Source: Clostridia bacterium (lineage in GTDB: Bacteria; Bacillota; Clostridia; Oscillospirales; Acutalibacteraceae). Taken from it: a stretch of DNA of 64,000 bases. The stretch is from positions 1 to 64,000 of the forward strand of contig JAFQSY010000049.1 of assembly GCA_017409265.1 (NCBI GenBank), written 5' to 3'. Positions 14,541-21,997 of the stretch are shown here, one piece after another. Position 1 is the stretch's first letter. Every line of letters begins with the position of its first letter. The notes beneath the pieces are model-generated. The model was not told the origin of the DNA, searched no databases, and worked only from the letters and a program-made list of their open reading frames with translations. A program made the translations under genes and the position numbers.

Positions 14541-15632
14541 ATGAAGAATTACAAAGTAGGTATTGTCGGCGCAACAGGTATGGTTGGTCAGCGTTTCGCA
14601 ACTCTTCTCGAAAATCACCCCTGGTTTGAGGTTGCAGTTCTTGCTGCAAGCCCCCGTTCGGCAGGAAAGACATACAAAGAAGCTGTCGGTGCTAAATGGT
14701 GCATGGCAACAGATATTCCCGAAAAAATGGCTGATATGATTGTTATGGACGCAACAGCTGACATTGAAAAAATCGCTTCATCAGTCGATTTTATTTTCTG
14801 CGCAGTTGATATGAAGAAGGATGAAATCAAAGCTCTTGAAGAGGCATATGCAAAGGCTGAATGCCCTGTTGTTTCAAACAACAGCGCTCACAGACACACG
14901 CCTGATGTTCCGATGATTGTCCCCGAGCTCAACACAGAGCATGCACAGATTATCAATTCACAGAAAAAGCGTCTCGGAACAGAAAGAGGCTTCATTGCCG
15001 TAAAATCAAACTGTTCGCTTCAGAGCTATGTTCCCGCTCTCTATCCCCTCAATGAGTTCGGCGTTAAGGATGTTCTTGTCTGCACATATCAGGCAATTTC
15101 AGGCGCAGGCAAAACATTTGAAACATGGCCCGAGATGGTTGATAACGTTATCCCCTTTATCGGCGGAGAAGAAGAAAAATCAGAGCAGGAACCCCTTAAG
15201 ATTTGGGGTAAAATCGAAGGCGACGTTATCGTTCCCGCAACATCACCTAACTTTACCGCACAGTGCCTTCGTGTTCCCGCATCAGACGGTCACATGGCAG
15301 CTGTTTTCGTGAGGTTTGAAAACAAACCCACAAAAGAGCAGATGAAAGAAATCTGGAAGAACTTTAAGGGCTATCCCCAAGAATCAGAGCTTCCCAGTGC
15401 ACCCAAGCAGTTCCTCAACTATTTCGAAGAGGATAATCTTCCTCAGACAAAGCTTCAGAGAAATCTTGAAAACGGTATGGCTGTTTCAATCGGCAGACTC
15501 AGAGAAGATACACAGTTTGATTATAAATTCGTTTGTCTTTCACACAATACTTTAAGAGGTGCTGCAGGCGGTGCCGTTCTTATGGCAGAACAGCTTTGCG
15601 CACAAAATTATATCACACCCAAGTTCAACTAA
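14541..15632 (+). CDS. asd: Aspartate-semialdehyde dehydrogenase
   Basis: NADPH-dependent reduction of aspartyl phosphate to aspartate semialdehyde, the branch point to lysine/DAP, threonine and methionine. The 363-aa protein is of the long fungal/archaeal subtype: VGIVGATGMVGQRFATLLENHPWFE (NADP loop), VVSNNSAHRHTPDVPMIVPE, the nucleophile in AVKSNCSLQSYVPAL, AISGAGKTFETWPEM, and VPASDGHMAAVFVRF with the catalytic His. SD AGAGG is in place. First gene of a four-gene operon (17, 21 and 15 bp gaps) with dapA, dapB and an ACT protein. Confidence 0.96.
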   Translation: MKNYKVGIVGATGMVGQRFATLLENHPWFEVAVLAASPRSAGKTYKEAVGAKWCMATDIPEKMADMIVMDATADIEKIASSVDFIFCAVDMKKDEIKALEEAYAKAECPVVSNNSAHRHTPDVPMIVPELNTEHAQIINSQKKRLGTERGFIAVKSNCSLQSYVPALYPLNEFGVKDVLVCTYQAISGAGKTFETWPEMVDNVIPFIGGEEEKSEQEPLKIWGKIEGDVIVPATSPNFTAQCLRVPASDGHMAAVFVRFENKPTKEQMKEIWKNFKGYPQESELPSAPKQFLNYFEEDNLPQTKLQRNLENGMAVSIGRLREDTQFDYKFVCLSHNTLRGAAGGAVLMAEQLCAQNYITPKFN

Positions 15633-15649
15633 TTGAAAGGAGATAAACA

Positions 15650-16537
15650 ATGAAGCAGACTGTTTTTACCGGAGCAGGCGTTGCAATTGTTACACCGTTC
15701 ACATCAGACAATAAAATCAATTACGATAAACTTGCGGAGCTTATCGAATTTCAGATTGCAAATAAAACAGATTCAATTATAATTTGCGGAACAACCGGTG
15801 AAGGTTCAACTCTTGACCACGAGGAGCATTCGGAAGCTATCAGATTTGCAGTTGAAGTTGCAAACAAGAGAATACCTGTTATTGCAGGTACAGGCAGTAA
15901 TGACACCGCTTATGCCGTAAAGCTTTCAAACGAAGCCGAAAAAGCAGGTGTTGATGCTCTCCTTTCTGTTACTCCTTATTATAATAAAACATCGCAGAGA
16001 GGTCTTATCGAGCATTTCAACTTTATTGCAGACAGAGTAAGTGTTCCGATTATTCTTTATAATGTTCCCTCAAGAACAGGTGTTGACATCAAGCCCGAAA
16101 CATATTTAGAGCTTTCAAAGCATGACAGAATTGTTGCTACCAAGGAAGCAAGCGGAAACATCTCAGCAATTGCCAAAACAATTTCTCTTTGCGGCGACAG
16201 CCTTGATGTTTATTCAGGCAATGATGATCAGGTTACAGCTCTTATGTCTCTTGGAGGTAAAGGCTCTATTTCGGTTCTTTCAAACATTCTTCCCGAAGTT
16301 GCTCATAACATCGCAGCAAAATATCTTGAAGGTGACCATGCAGAAAGCGCAAGACTTCAGCTTGAATATCTTGACCTTTGCAACAATCTTTTCATTGATG
16401 TTAATCCCATTCCCGTTAAGGAAGCAATGAATATGATGGGAATGAACGTCGGAGATTGCAGACTTCCCCTTTACAAAATGAGCGATACTGCAAGAGAAAC
16501 TCTCCGACTTTCGCTCGCAAAGCACGGACTTGTATAA
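15650..16537 (+). CDS. dapA: 4-hydroxy-tetrahydrodipicolinate synthase
   Basis: Condenses pyruvate with aspartate semialdehyde, first step of the DAP/lysine branch. The 295-aa TIM-barrel protein has GTTGEGSTLDHEEH (pyruvate carboxylate site), PYYNKTSQRGLIEHF, the catalytic Tyr in ILYNVPSRTGVD, and the Schiff-base Lys in VATKEASGN. These residues and the operon partners (asd, dapB) set it apart from the paralogue at 29999. SD AAAGGAGA, 6-7 nt before ATG. Confidence 0.96.
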   Translation: MKQTVFTGAGVAIVTPFTSDNKINYDKLAELIEFQIANKTDSIIICGTTGEGSTLDHEEHSEAIRFAVEVANKRIPVIAGTGSNDTAYAVKLSNEAEKAGVDALLSVTPYYNKTSQRGLIEHFNFIADRVSVPIILYNVPSRTGVDIKPETYLELSKHDRIVATKEASGNISAIAKTISLCGDSLDVYSGNDDQVTALMSLGGKGSISVLSNILPEVAHNIAAKYLEGDHAESARLQLEYLDLCNNLFIDVNPIPVKEAMNMMGMNVGDCRLPLYKMSDTARETLRLSLAKHGLV

Positions 16538-16558
16538 TTAACTTACAGAGGTAATAAA

Positions 16559-17323
16559 ATGGCAGGAATTATATTAACAGGATGCAACGGAAAAATGGGC
16601 AGAGCTGTTACTAACGGAGTTGCCGAAACAGACGGATGTGAAATTATTGCAGGCATTGATGTTTTCACCGAAGAGCGCTACGGCTATCCTGTGTTCTCTT
16701 CCCCTGCTCTTATTTCAAAAGAAATAACAGATAAAGCTGATGCAATTATTGATTTTTCAAATCCGAGTGCACTTGCAGGATTGCTTGAATATGCCGTTAA
16801 AAATTCCATTCCTGCCGTTATCTGCACAACCGGTCTTAACGATTCGCAGATAAACCTTATCAAAACCGCATCAGAAAAAATTCCCGTCTTTTTCAGCGCT
16901 AACATGTCAATTGGTGTTAACCTTGTTTGCGAACTTGCAAAAAAAGCTGCCGCTGTTCTGGGCGATGCATATGATATTGAAATAATTGAAATACATCATA
17001 ATCAAAAAATAGATGCACCGAGCGGCACTGCACTGATGATTGCTGACGCAATTAACGATGAGCTTGAAAATAGCTATAAATATGAATATAATCGTCAGTC
17101 AAAGCGCGAAAAAAGAACAAAGAAAGAAATCGGTATTCATGCTGTCAGAGGCGGAACAATTACAGGTGAACATCAGGTTATGTTTGCAGGTCATGACGAA
17201 ATTATAACAATTTCCCACAGTGCAAGAAGCAAGGAGCTTTTCGCAACAGGAGCAATCAACGCAGCAAAATTTATTTGCAGCAAACCGGCAGGACTTTATA
17301 ATATGTCTGATATGTTAAAATGA
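16559..17323 (+). CDS. dapB: 4-hydroxy-tetrahydrodipicolinate reductase
   Basis: NAD(P)H reduction of the DapA product to tetrahydrodipicolinate. The 254-aa length fits. N-terminal Rossmann motif ILTGCNGKMGRAV (residues 4-16); ICTTGL and FSANMSIGVNL; the substrate motif IIEIHHNQKIDAPSGTA (catalytic His pair and Lys, around residue 140-156); and HAVRGGTITGEHQVMFAG. SD GAGG. Third gene of the asd operon. Confidence 0.96.
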   Translation: MAGIILTGCNGKMGRAVTNGVAETDGCEIIAGIDVFTEERYGYPVFSSPALISKEITDKADAIIDFSNPSALAGLLEYAVKNSIPAVICTTGLNDSQINLIKTASEKIPVFFSANMSIGVNLVCELAKKAAAVLGDAYDIEIIEIHHNQKIDAPSGTALMIADAINDELENSYKYEYNRQSKREKRTKKEIGIHAVRGGTITGEHQVMFAGHDEIITISHSARSKELFATGAINAAKFICSKPAGLYNMSDMLK

Positions 17324-17338
17324 TTAAGGAGATTAAAA

Positions 17339-17800
17339 ATGAGACTTGTTGATAATATTTTTGTAACAGAAGATGTAACTCTTTTTTCTCTTTGCGATGC
17401 TCCTGCCGATATTTCACATATGGCAGATATTTTTAAAATGATTGCTGATGCCGGAATTGATGTTGACATGATTTCACAGTTTCCCTTAAGCGGTGCAAGC
17501 TCGGGATTTTCGTTCACGGTAAATGACAGCGATTTTGTTCCCGTTCTTTCAATTGCATCGGAGCTCCGCAGCAGATCACCCAAAACAAAAATAAGCGTAA
17601 GCAGCGGTAACTGCAAAATTACGGTCAGCGGCGAGGAAATGCGTGGCACACCCGGTGTTTCGGCATCTGTTTTTAAGGCTGTTGCAAGTGTTGATGCCGA
17701 TGTAAGAATGATTACAACATCGGAAATTGAGATTGCAATGCTCGTTGTCAAATCAGATGTTGACGAAGTCATTGCAGCAATAAAAAGAGAATTTGAATAA
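17339..17800 (+). CDS. Free-standing tandem ACT domain protein (aspartokinase regulatory domain-like)
   Basis: A 153-aa protein made only of two ACT-like halves (about residues 1-75 and 76-153), lacking any kinase domain. The first half, LFSLCDAPADISHMADIFKMIADAGIDVDMISQ, and the second, GTPGVSASVFKAVASVDADVRMITTSEIEIAMLVV, closely resemble the regulatory end of aspartate kinases (compare the S(T)SEI(K/R) motif with TTSEIEIAMLV). It is the last gene of asd-dapA-dapB, 15 bp after dapB, with SD AAGGAG. The likely role is an amino-acid (lysine or threonine) sensor or partner for an aspartokinase encoded elsewhere. This is inference; it might also have another target. Confidence 0.8.
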   Translation: MRLVDNIFVTEDVTLFSLCDAPADISHMADIFKMIADAGIDVDMISQFPLSGASSGFSFTVNDSDFVPVLSIASELRSRSPKTKISVSSGNCKITVSGEEMRGTPGVSASVFKAVASVDADVRMITTSEIEIAMLVVKSDVDEVIAAIKREFE

Positions 17801-17804
17801 AAAT

Positions 17805-17837
17805 AATCAGCCCATGGCATTAAGCCATGGGCTGATT
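17805..17837. terminator. Bidirectional terminator between the dap operon and the 44-aa gene
   Basis: A 14-bp perfect stem AATCAGCCCATGGC/GCCATGGGCTGATT with a 5-nt loop, with T-rich sequence on both sides (TTTCTTT on plus, TTATTTTTATTC on minus). It serves both converging units. Confidence 0.85.
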
Positions 17838-17845
17838 TCTTTGGA

Positions 17846-17980
17846 TTAAAGACCAAGACCGCCGAGAAGTGAACCGAGAGAATTTTTGATAATTTCAATA
17901 ATTCCTGCTGCTTCGCCTTCCTGAACAAAAGAAAGAATCTTCTGAACCATATCAAGAATTTGAGTTACAATAGCTTCCAT
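17846..17980 (-). CDS. Small amphipathic protein of 44 aa, unrecognised
   Basis: A short gene with all the marks of real expression: promoter TTGACA-18 nt-TATAAT 50 nt upstream, SD CGGAGG 8 nt before ATG, and a strong terminator 10 nt after the stop codon. The product starts MEAIVTQILDMVQKILSFVQ, then EGEAAGIIEIIKNSLGSLLG, and ends GLGL. Both halves can form amphipathic helices (hydrophobic residues every 3-4 positions), separated by a Glu/Gly/Ala hinge; the end is Gly/Leu rich. No signal peptide, no Cys. It might be a membrane-active or self-assembling peptide or a small regulator; I do not recognise a family. Confidence 0.7.
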   Translation of the reverse strand: MEAIVTQILDMVQKILSFVQEGEAAGIIEIIKNSLGSLLGGLGL

Positions 17981-18026
17981 GTTATAAACCTCCGTTTTAT
18001 TATTAACAGCCATAACTGTTATACAG

Positions 18027-18056
18027 ATTATACCATTAAGTGTGTAACTTTGTCAA
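18027..18056 (-). promoter_or_regulatory. Promoter of the 44-aa gene
   Basis: Minus strand TTGACA (18051-18056), 18 nt, TATAAT (18027-18032), both boxes at consensus. Just downstream an inverted repeat AACAGC-CATA-ACTGTT type dyad (18005-18020) lies in the leader and could be an operator or RNA hairpin. Confidence 0.75.
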
Positions 18057-18095
18057 TGTAGAAGGTCTATACAATATATGAAGTTTGTCTATAAT

Positions 18096-18401
18096 CTATT
18101 TTATCATATCCATTATTGCTTTCTTGCCTGTTATTCCTATACTTCGGTTTATTATGGTTCCGTTTTTCATAACAACAAGGGTTGGAATACTCATAATTCC
18201 GAATTTTTTTGCAAGTTCTTTTTCGGAATCAACATTTATTTTACAAATTTTTACATCGGTTTTTTCAGCAACTTCTTCAATCACGGGAGTTATCATCTTA
18301 CACGGCGTGCACCAATCAGCAAAAAAATCAATTAAAACCGTTCCGCTGTAATTTTCTATCTCTTCAGAATAGCTGTCTCCTGTTATATCAAAAACTTTCA
18401 T
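18096..18401 (-). CDS. trxA: Thioredoxin
   Basis: Small dithiol oxidoreductase of the cytoplasm, 101 aa. The redox site WCTPCK is at residues 30-35 instead of the common WCGPC; Gly to Thr is found in several clostridial thioredoxins and would shift the redox potential. The cis-Pro loop is SIPTLVVMKNG (about residues 71-81). SD AAAGGA stands before ATG. It is 86 bp downstream of the sipL-like gene on the same strand, with no clear terminator between. No thioredoxin reductase gene is nearby. Confidence 0.93.
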   Translation of the reverse strand: MKVFDITGDSYSEEIENYSGTVLIDFFADWCTPCKMITPVIEEVAEKTDVKICKINVDSEKELAKKFGIMSIPTLVVMKNGTIINRSIGITGKKAIMDMIK

Positions 18402-18487
18402 TTTGGGTTATCCTTTCGGGCAAAATTTAATATAATTGTTTTATGTTTTTATTTTTTCGCCTGAAGGATTCTTTATTCAGAGATTAA

Positions 18488-20026
18488 TTATCCATTTGCA
18501 GGGATCAGAAGCATACAGCTGTTTTCAACTGTATCCGATATAAAATCATTTTCAGCTTTTATTGCATCAACGGTTGTATTATATTTTCTTGCAATATTCC
18601 ATAGATTTTCACCTTTATCGCTAAAATAAATTGTTAAAGCGCACATATCATTTTTTGTGTCATTTTCATTTATAAGTTCAATTTCAGCAATGTATTTTTT
18701 TAGATAATTGGAAAACACAATTCCCGATGCTGATAGTTCTGTTTTGAGCTCCAGTCTGCTGTCACCTGTAGCAGCACATGAGCAGGATAAAATCTGAACT
18801 GAACAAAAACATGTTATTCTTTCTGCTTTATCTTTAAGTTTTACAGAATAATCAAAATCAATAGGCTTTTGAATCAGTCCGATTTGATTTTCACTGTCTT
18901 TATAAACTACTGTTACTTGATATGTTCCGTTTAACACACAGCTGTTATCTTTAACGCCGTAGCTGTAATTGATATCCGAACACCAAACTGCCAAAATGCA
19001 GTCAACGCTGACACCGATGCTTTCAAGGATTACTTTATTTGTAAATGAGGTATCAAAATTATCGTTAAAAGATAAACATTCAATGCTCTTGAATGAATTT
19101 TTTGACTCATAATCCGTTGAATAAGCGTCGGTAATCAATGTAATTGGAATTTCTTCAAATGCTGCAACAAAAGCACTAATACGCGCATTAAAATCAATAA
19201 GACGCATATCTCCTGATGAATCTGCTTTGGGAACAGTTTCACAAGAAGAAACACTAAGTCTTATGCACGTTTTGCAGGTTTCATTTATTCCTTCAATCTC
19301 AACAATCTGACTTATGGGCATTGAATGTTCGACGCATTCAACAGATGATGAATCGTCACCGATATAATATATTTTAACTACGCACTCCCCTTTCACTAAT
19401 GCTTTATTATTTATTATTTTAATTTCATTAGTGACTGCACTTACAGAAGAATTGATTATATGAGATACTGTCTGCTTATCAGAAGAAAGTTCAATAACCT
19501 CACTCATTGAAAAAGCTCTTTCGCTTATACCGTTGAGTGACGAAAAAAGACATTCATCGGTTATTGTTTGAACACCGGCACCATCTGCTGAACAAAGTAT
19601 ATTTTCTTCCCGTTTATTTTGAGCCTTAAATATGAAAGTCATCATTGATCTTACATCAATTCTTCTGGGATTAACCGCTCTGCAATTAACGTAATCGGTT
19701 TTAATTCTGACATTTACGGCAGAATCAGAATTAACCTTCCCCGATTCAACAAATTTCTGAAGAGGATAATTCTGCTCATATCCTGCAGGCTTTCCGTTTT
19801 CTCCGACATATAATATTTTAACTGTTGCAATTGCATCTGCCGTTATTCTTCCCGATGAATTTTGCACCGCAGTAATGTTAGGAATAACTGTGCATTTCAA
19901 AATACGCTGTATTTCAGGGCAATAGTCGGGCAGGTTTATGTCTGCATCAAGGGATTGCTCTGAAGTTGTTTCATAAACCGTTTCGCAAAACCCTAATTTT
20001 TTTGTTATGCTGTTGTAATTCATCAT
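18488..20026 (-). CDS. sipL: SPOCS (DUF3794) and LysM domain protein, SipL-like spore coat assembly factor
   Basis: A 512-aa protein with repeated SPOCS/DUF3794 domains (the first near residues 30-120, containing LPDYCPEIQRILKC; others about 160-270 and 300-430) and a C-terminal LysM domain (about 462-510: ALTIYFSDKGENLWNIARKYNTTVDAIKAEND). Length and order match Clostridioides SipL, which binds the coat ATPase SpoIVA and is needed to encase the spore; it is the functional counterpart of B. subtilis SpoVID. No signal peptide, so it acts in the mother-cell cytoplasm at the forespore surface. SD AAGGAG precedes two in-frame ATGs; either may be used. Confidence 0.85.
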   Translation of the reverse strand: MMNYNSITKKLGFCETVYETTSEQSLDADINLPDYCPEIQRILKCTVIPNITAVQNSSGRITADAIATVKILYVGENGKPAGYEQNYPLQKFVESGKVNSDSAVNVRIKTDYVNCRAVNPRRIDVRSMMTFIFKAQNKREENILCSADGAGVQTITDECLFSSLNGISERAFSMSEVIELSSDKQTVSHIINSSVSAVTNEIKIINNKALVKGECVVKIYYIGDDSSSVECVEHSMPISQIVEIEGINETCKTCIRLSVSSCETVPKADSSGDMRLIDFNARISAFVAAFEEIPITLITDAYSTDYESKNSFKSIECLSFNDNFDTSFTNKVILESIGVSVDCILAVWCSDINYSYGVKDNSCVLNGTYQVTVVYKDSENQIGLIQKPIDFDYSVKLKDKAERITCFCSVQILSCSCAATGDSRLELKTELSASGIVFSNYLKKYIAEIELINENDTKNDMCALTIYFSDKGENLWNIARKYNTTVDAIKAENDFISDTVENSCMLLIPANG

Positions 20027-20138
20027 TTTCTCTCCTTATCATTTTTATATAACTTATTCAACACCTGTCCCGATTATGACAATCTATCAGTTTTATCCAA
20101 AAATCTCCTTTATTTTTAAAATATTTTTTATAAATATA

Positions 20139-20167
20139 TTTACAATTTTAAAAAGATATATTATAAT
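20139..20167 (+). promoter_or_regulatory. Promoter of the ydbC-like gene
   Basis: TTTACA (20139-20144), 17 nt, TATAAT (20162-20167). Confidence 0.65.
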
Positions 20168-20200
20168 AAATATGAATAAAAATATGAAAGGAGCAACACC

Positions 20201-20416
20201 ATGCCCGAATTTACTTATGAAATTGTTGAATCAGTAGCTGTTCTTTCCGAAAATCCCAAGGGTTGGACCAAGGAACTTAATCTCATCAGCTGGAACGGCA
20301 GAGATCCTAAGTATGACATCCGTGAGTGGGCACCTGACCATGAAAAAATGGGCAAGGGCGTTACTTTGAGCAAGGATGAAATGGCAGCACTCAAGGAAGC
20401 TGTTAAAGGACTTTAA
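20201..20416 (+). CDS. YdbC/PC4-like single-stranded DNA-binding protein
   Basis: A 71-aa protein matching the YdbC family (PC4-like fold), with FTYEIVESVAVLSENPKGWTKELNLISWNG, then KYDIREWAPDHEKMGKGVTLSKDEM and a short C-terminal helix. Homologues bind single-stranded DNA as dimers; the strand-turn core KYDIREW and the GITL-like GVTLSKDE before the helix are the shared features. SD AAAGGAG. It is a single-gene unit with its own promoter and terminator. The cell role is not well known; transcription or DNA repair roles have been proposed for the fold. Confidence 0.85.
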   Translation: MPEFTYEIVESVAVLSENPKGWTKELNLISWNGRDPKYDIREWAPDHEKMGKGVTLSKDEMAALKEAVKGL

Positions 20417-20437
20417 TTAAATACCACCGTTCATGCG

Positions 20438-20470
20438 GGCGTTGCGGTTTTTCCGCAGCGCCTTTATCGT
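20438..20470 (+). terminator. Terminator after the ydbC-like gene
   Basis: GGCGTTGCGG/CCGCAGCGCC (20438-20447 with 20453-20462, one G-U pair), T loop, followed by TTTATCG. Confidence 0.75.
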
Positions 20471-20497
20471 ATGTTTTAATATTTAAGAGGTGATATT

Positions 20498-21991
20498 TTG
20501 AGAGATACACCAAACAGACAAGTTTCTGAATTTAAAGTTTACGACCGACGTTATGTTGGTTCAAAAGAAACTTTTGCATATCTGCTTAATGATTTTTCAA
20601 ACGCATTCAATATTGGTCAATTTACTGACAGATTTATATGGGACGTTGTTAAAATCGACTTTAAAACCAATGCGCTTGTCAGTATTTTTACGGGGGCATG
20701 GGATGTTATCAATGACCCTATTATTGCTGCTCTTGTTGATAAAACAAGAACAAGATGGGGAAAGTTCAGACCCTATCTTGTTTCATTTCAGATACCCATG
20801 ACGCTTCTCGGAGCATTATATTGGTTTTTGCCCTTGTTTTTCCCGGGAACTGCAGGGACATATCTTCCGAAGCTTATTTATTATTTTGCTTTTAATGTTG
20901 TTAATGAAACAGCAGGTACATTCACCAGCATTGCAAAAGCAGGATATATGACTACAATTACCCCCCACCCTAATGACCGAACTCGACTTATAACCATGGC
21001 GGAGCTCTTGACGGGTTATATGGGCGAGGATATGCCAAACTACATAATGGGTGTTCTTCTTGATCTTATTAATAACGGAGTACTCAAATGGAAGCTTCAG
21101 AATGTATTTCTTGCCATGGGACTTGGCACAAGCATTATTTCTTCAGCATTTACTCTATATTTTTTCCTTGTGTCAAAAGAAAGAGTTATGCAGTCAATTG
21201 AAGCGCCCAGTGTTAAACAAGGTCTTAAGGCAGTAATCAACAATTATCCCGTTCTTTTGATTACAATTTCTGATTTTCTCGGCGGATTCAGCGTGAGCGG
21301 CAGCAGCACTAACTACTTTATTGATGTTCTTGGTTCTGCCTCCCTTTTAACTATCGCTAATCTCCCTTCAGGTCTTAACGGAAGCATTAGTTATGCATTT
21401 ATAAAACCCATAAGAGAAAAATTTTCATCAAAAGCAATCTGGGTATTTGAAGATCTTTATACAAGATTTTGGTATCTTCTTCTTTTTGCAATCGGCTCAA
21501 TAAAAAAGAATTATCAAAAGCCAATGCTGATGGCTGTTCTTTTCGGCATTCAGCTATGGTTTGACAAATGGGCATTTGGTATAAGAAAAGTTGTTAAAGC
21601 CGAGCTTTATAATGAAGCAATGGACTATTGTGAATGGAAAAACGGATACAGAGTTGAGGCAACTATCGGCGTTGCCCGCAATCTTATAACAAAGCTTCAG
21701 AATTTATTTATGAACTCTGCAAAAAATCTCATTCTCGATGCAATCGGATATAAGCAAGGCATCGCGATCGGAACACAAACCGATAAAACCAAATGGTGGC
21801 TTTTTGCTCTTTGCACAGGAATACCGCAGATCACAGGCATTCTTGCTGTTATACCCAAATTTCTTTATCCCCTTTCGGGAAGTCTCAGAAATCAGATGTA
21901 TTCAGAGCTTATGCAGCGCAGACATGAGATGAGTGAAATTATAACAAAAGAAAACAACGAAATCAAAATCACAATTGAGGATTATAATTAA
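20498..21991 (+). CDS. GPH-family (MFS) sugar symporter
   Basis: Membrane carrier of the glycoside-pentoside-hexuronide:cation symporter type, 497 aa with about 12 hydrophobic segments. The diagnostic stretch is GAWDVINDPIIAALVDKTRTRWGKFRPYLV (about residues 68-97), which carries the family N/D-P and D-x-T-x-T-R-x-G-K/R-x-R-P motif. A second clue is TITPHPNDRTRLITMAELL. Start is TTG at 20498 with AGAGGTGAT upstream; no ATG fits. The next gene, a Gfo/Idh dehydrogenase, starts 6 bp downstream, so the two likely import and oxidise the same sugar. The substrate is unknown; the central region diverges from MelB/XylP. Confidence 0.85.
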   Translation: MRDTPNRQVSEFKVYDRRYVGSKETFAYLLNDFSNAFNIGQFTDRFIWDVVKIDFKTNALVSIFTGAWDVINDPIIAALVDKTRTRWGKFRPYLVSFQIPMTLLGALYWFLPLFFPGTAGTYLPKLIYYFAFNVVNETAGTFTSIAKAGYMTTITPHPNDRTRLITMAELLTGYMGEDMPNYIMGVLLDLINNGVLKWKLQNVFLAMGLGTSIISSAFTLYFFLVSKERVMQSIEAPSVKQGLKAVINNYPVLLITISDFLGGFSVSGSSTNYFIDVLGSASLLTIANLPSGLNGSISYAFIKPIREKFSSKAIWVFEDLYTRFWYLLLFAIGSIKKNYQKPMLMAVLFGIQLWFDKWAFGIRKVVKAELYNEAMDYCEWKNGYRVEATIGVARNLITKLQNLFMNSAKNLILDAIGYKQGIAIGTQTDKTKWWLFALCTGIPQITGILAVIPKFLYPLSGSLRNQMYSELMQRRHEMSEIITKENNEIKITIEDYN

Positions 21992-21997
21992 CGCATT

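Noticed and set aside
17296-17955. 219-codon minus-strand frame opposite the ACT protein gene
   Set aside because: It crosses the bidirectional terminator and the 44-aa gene region, lacks an SD and shows no family motif; shadow of the ACT gene.
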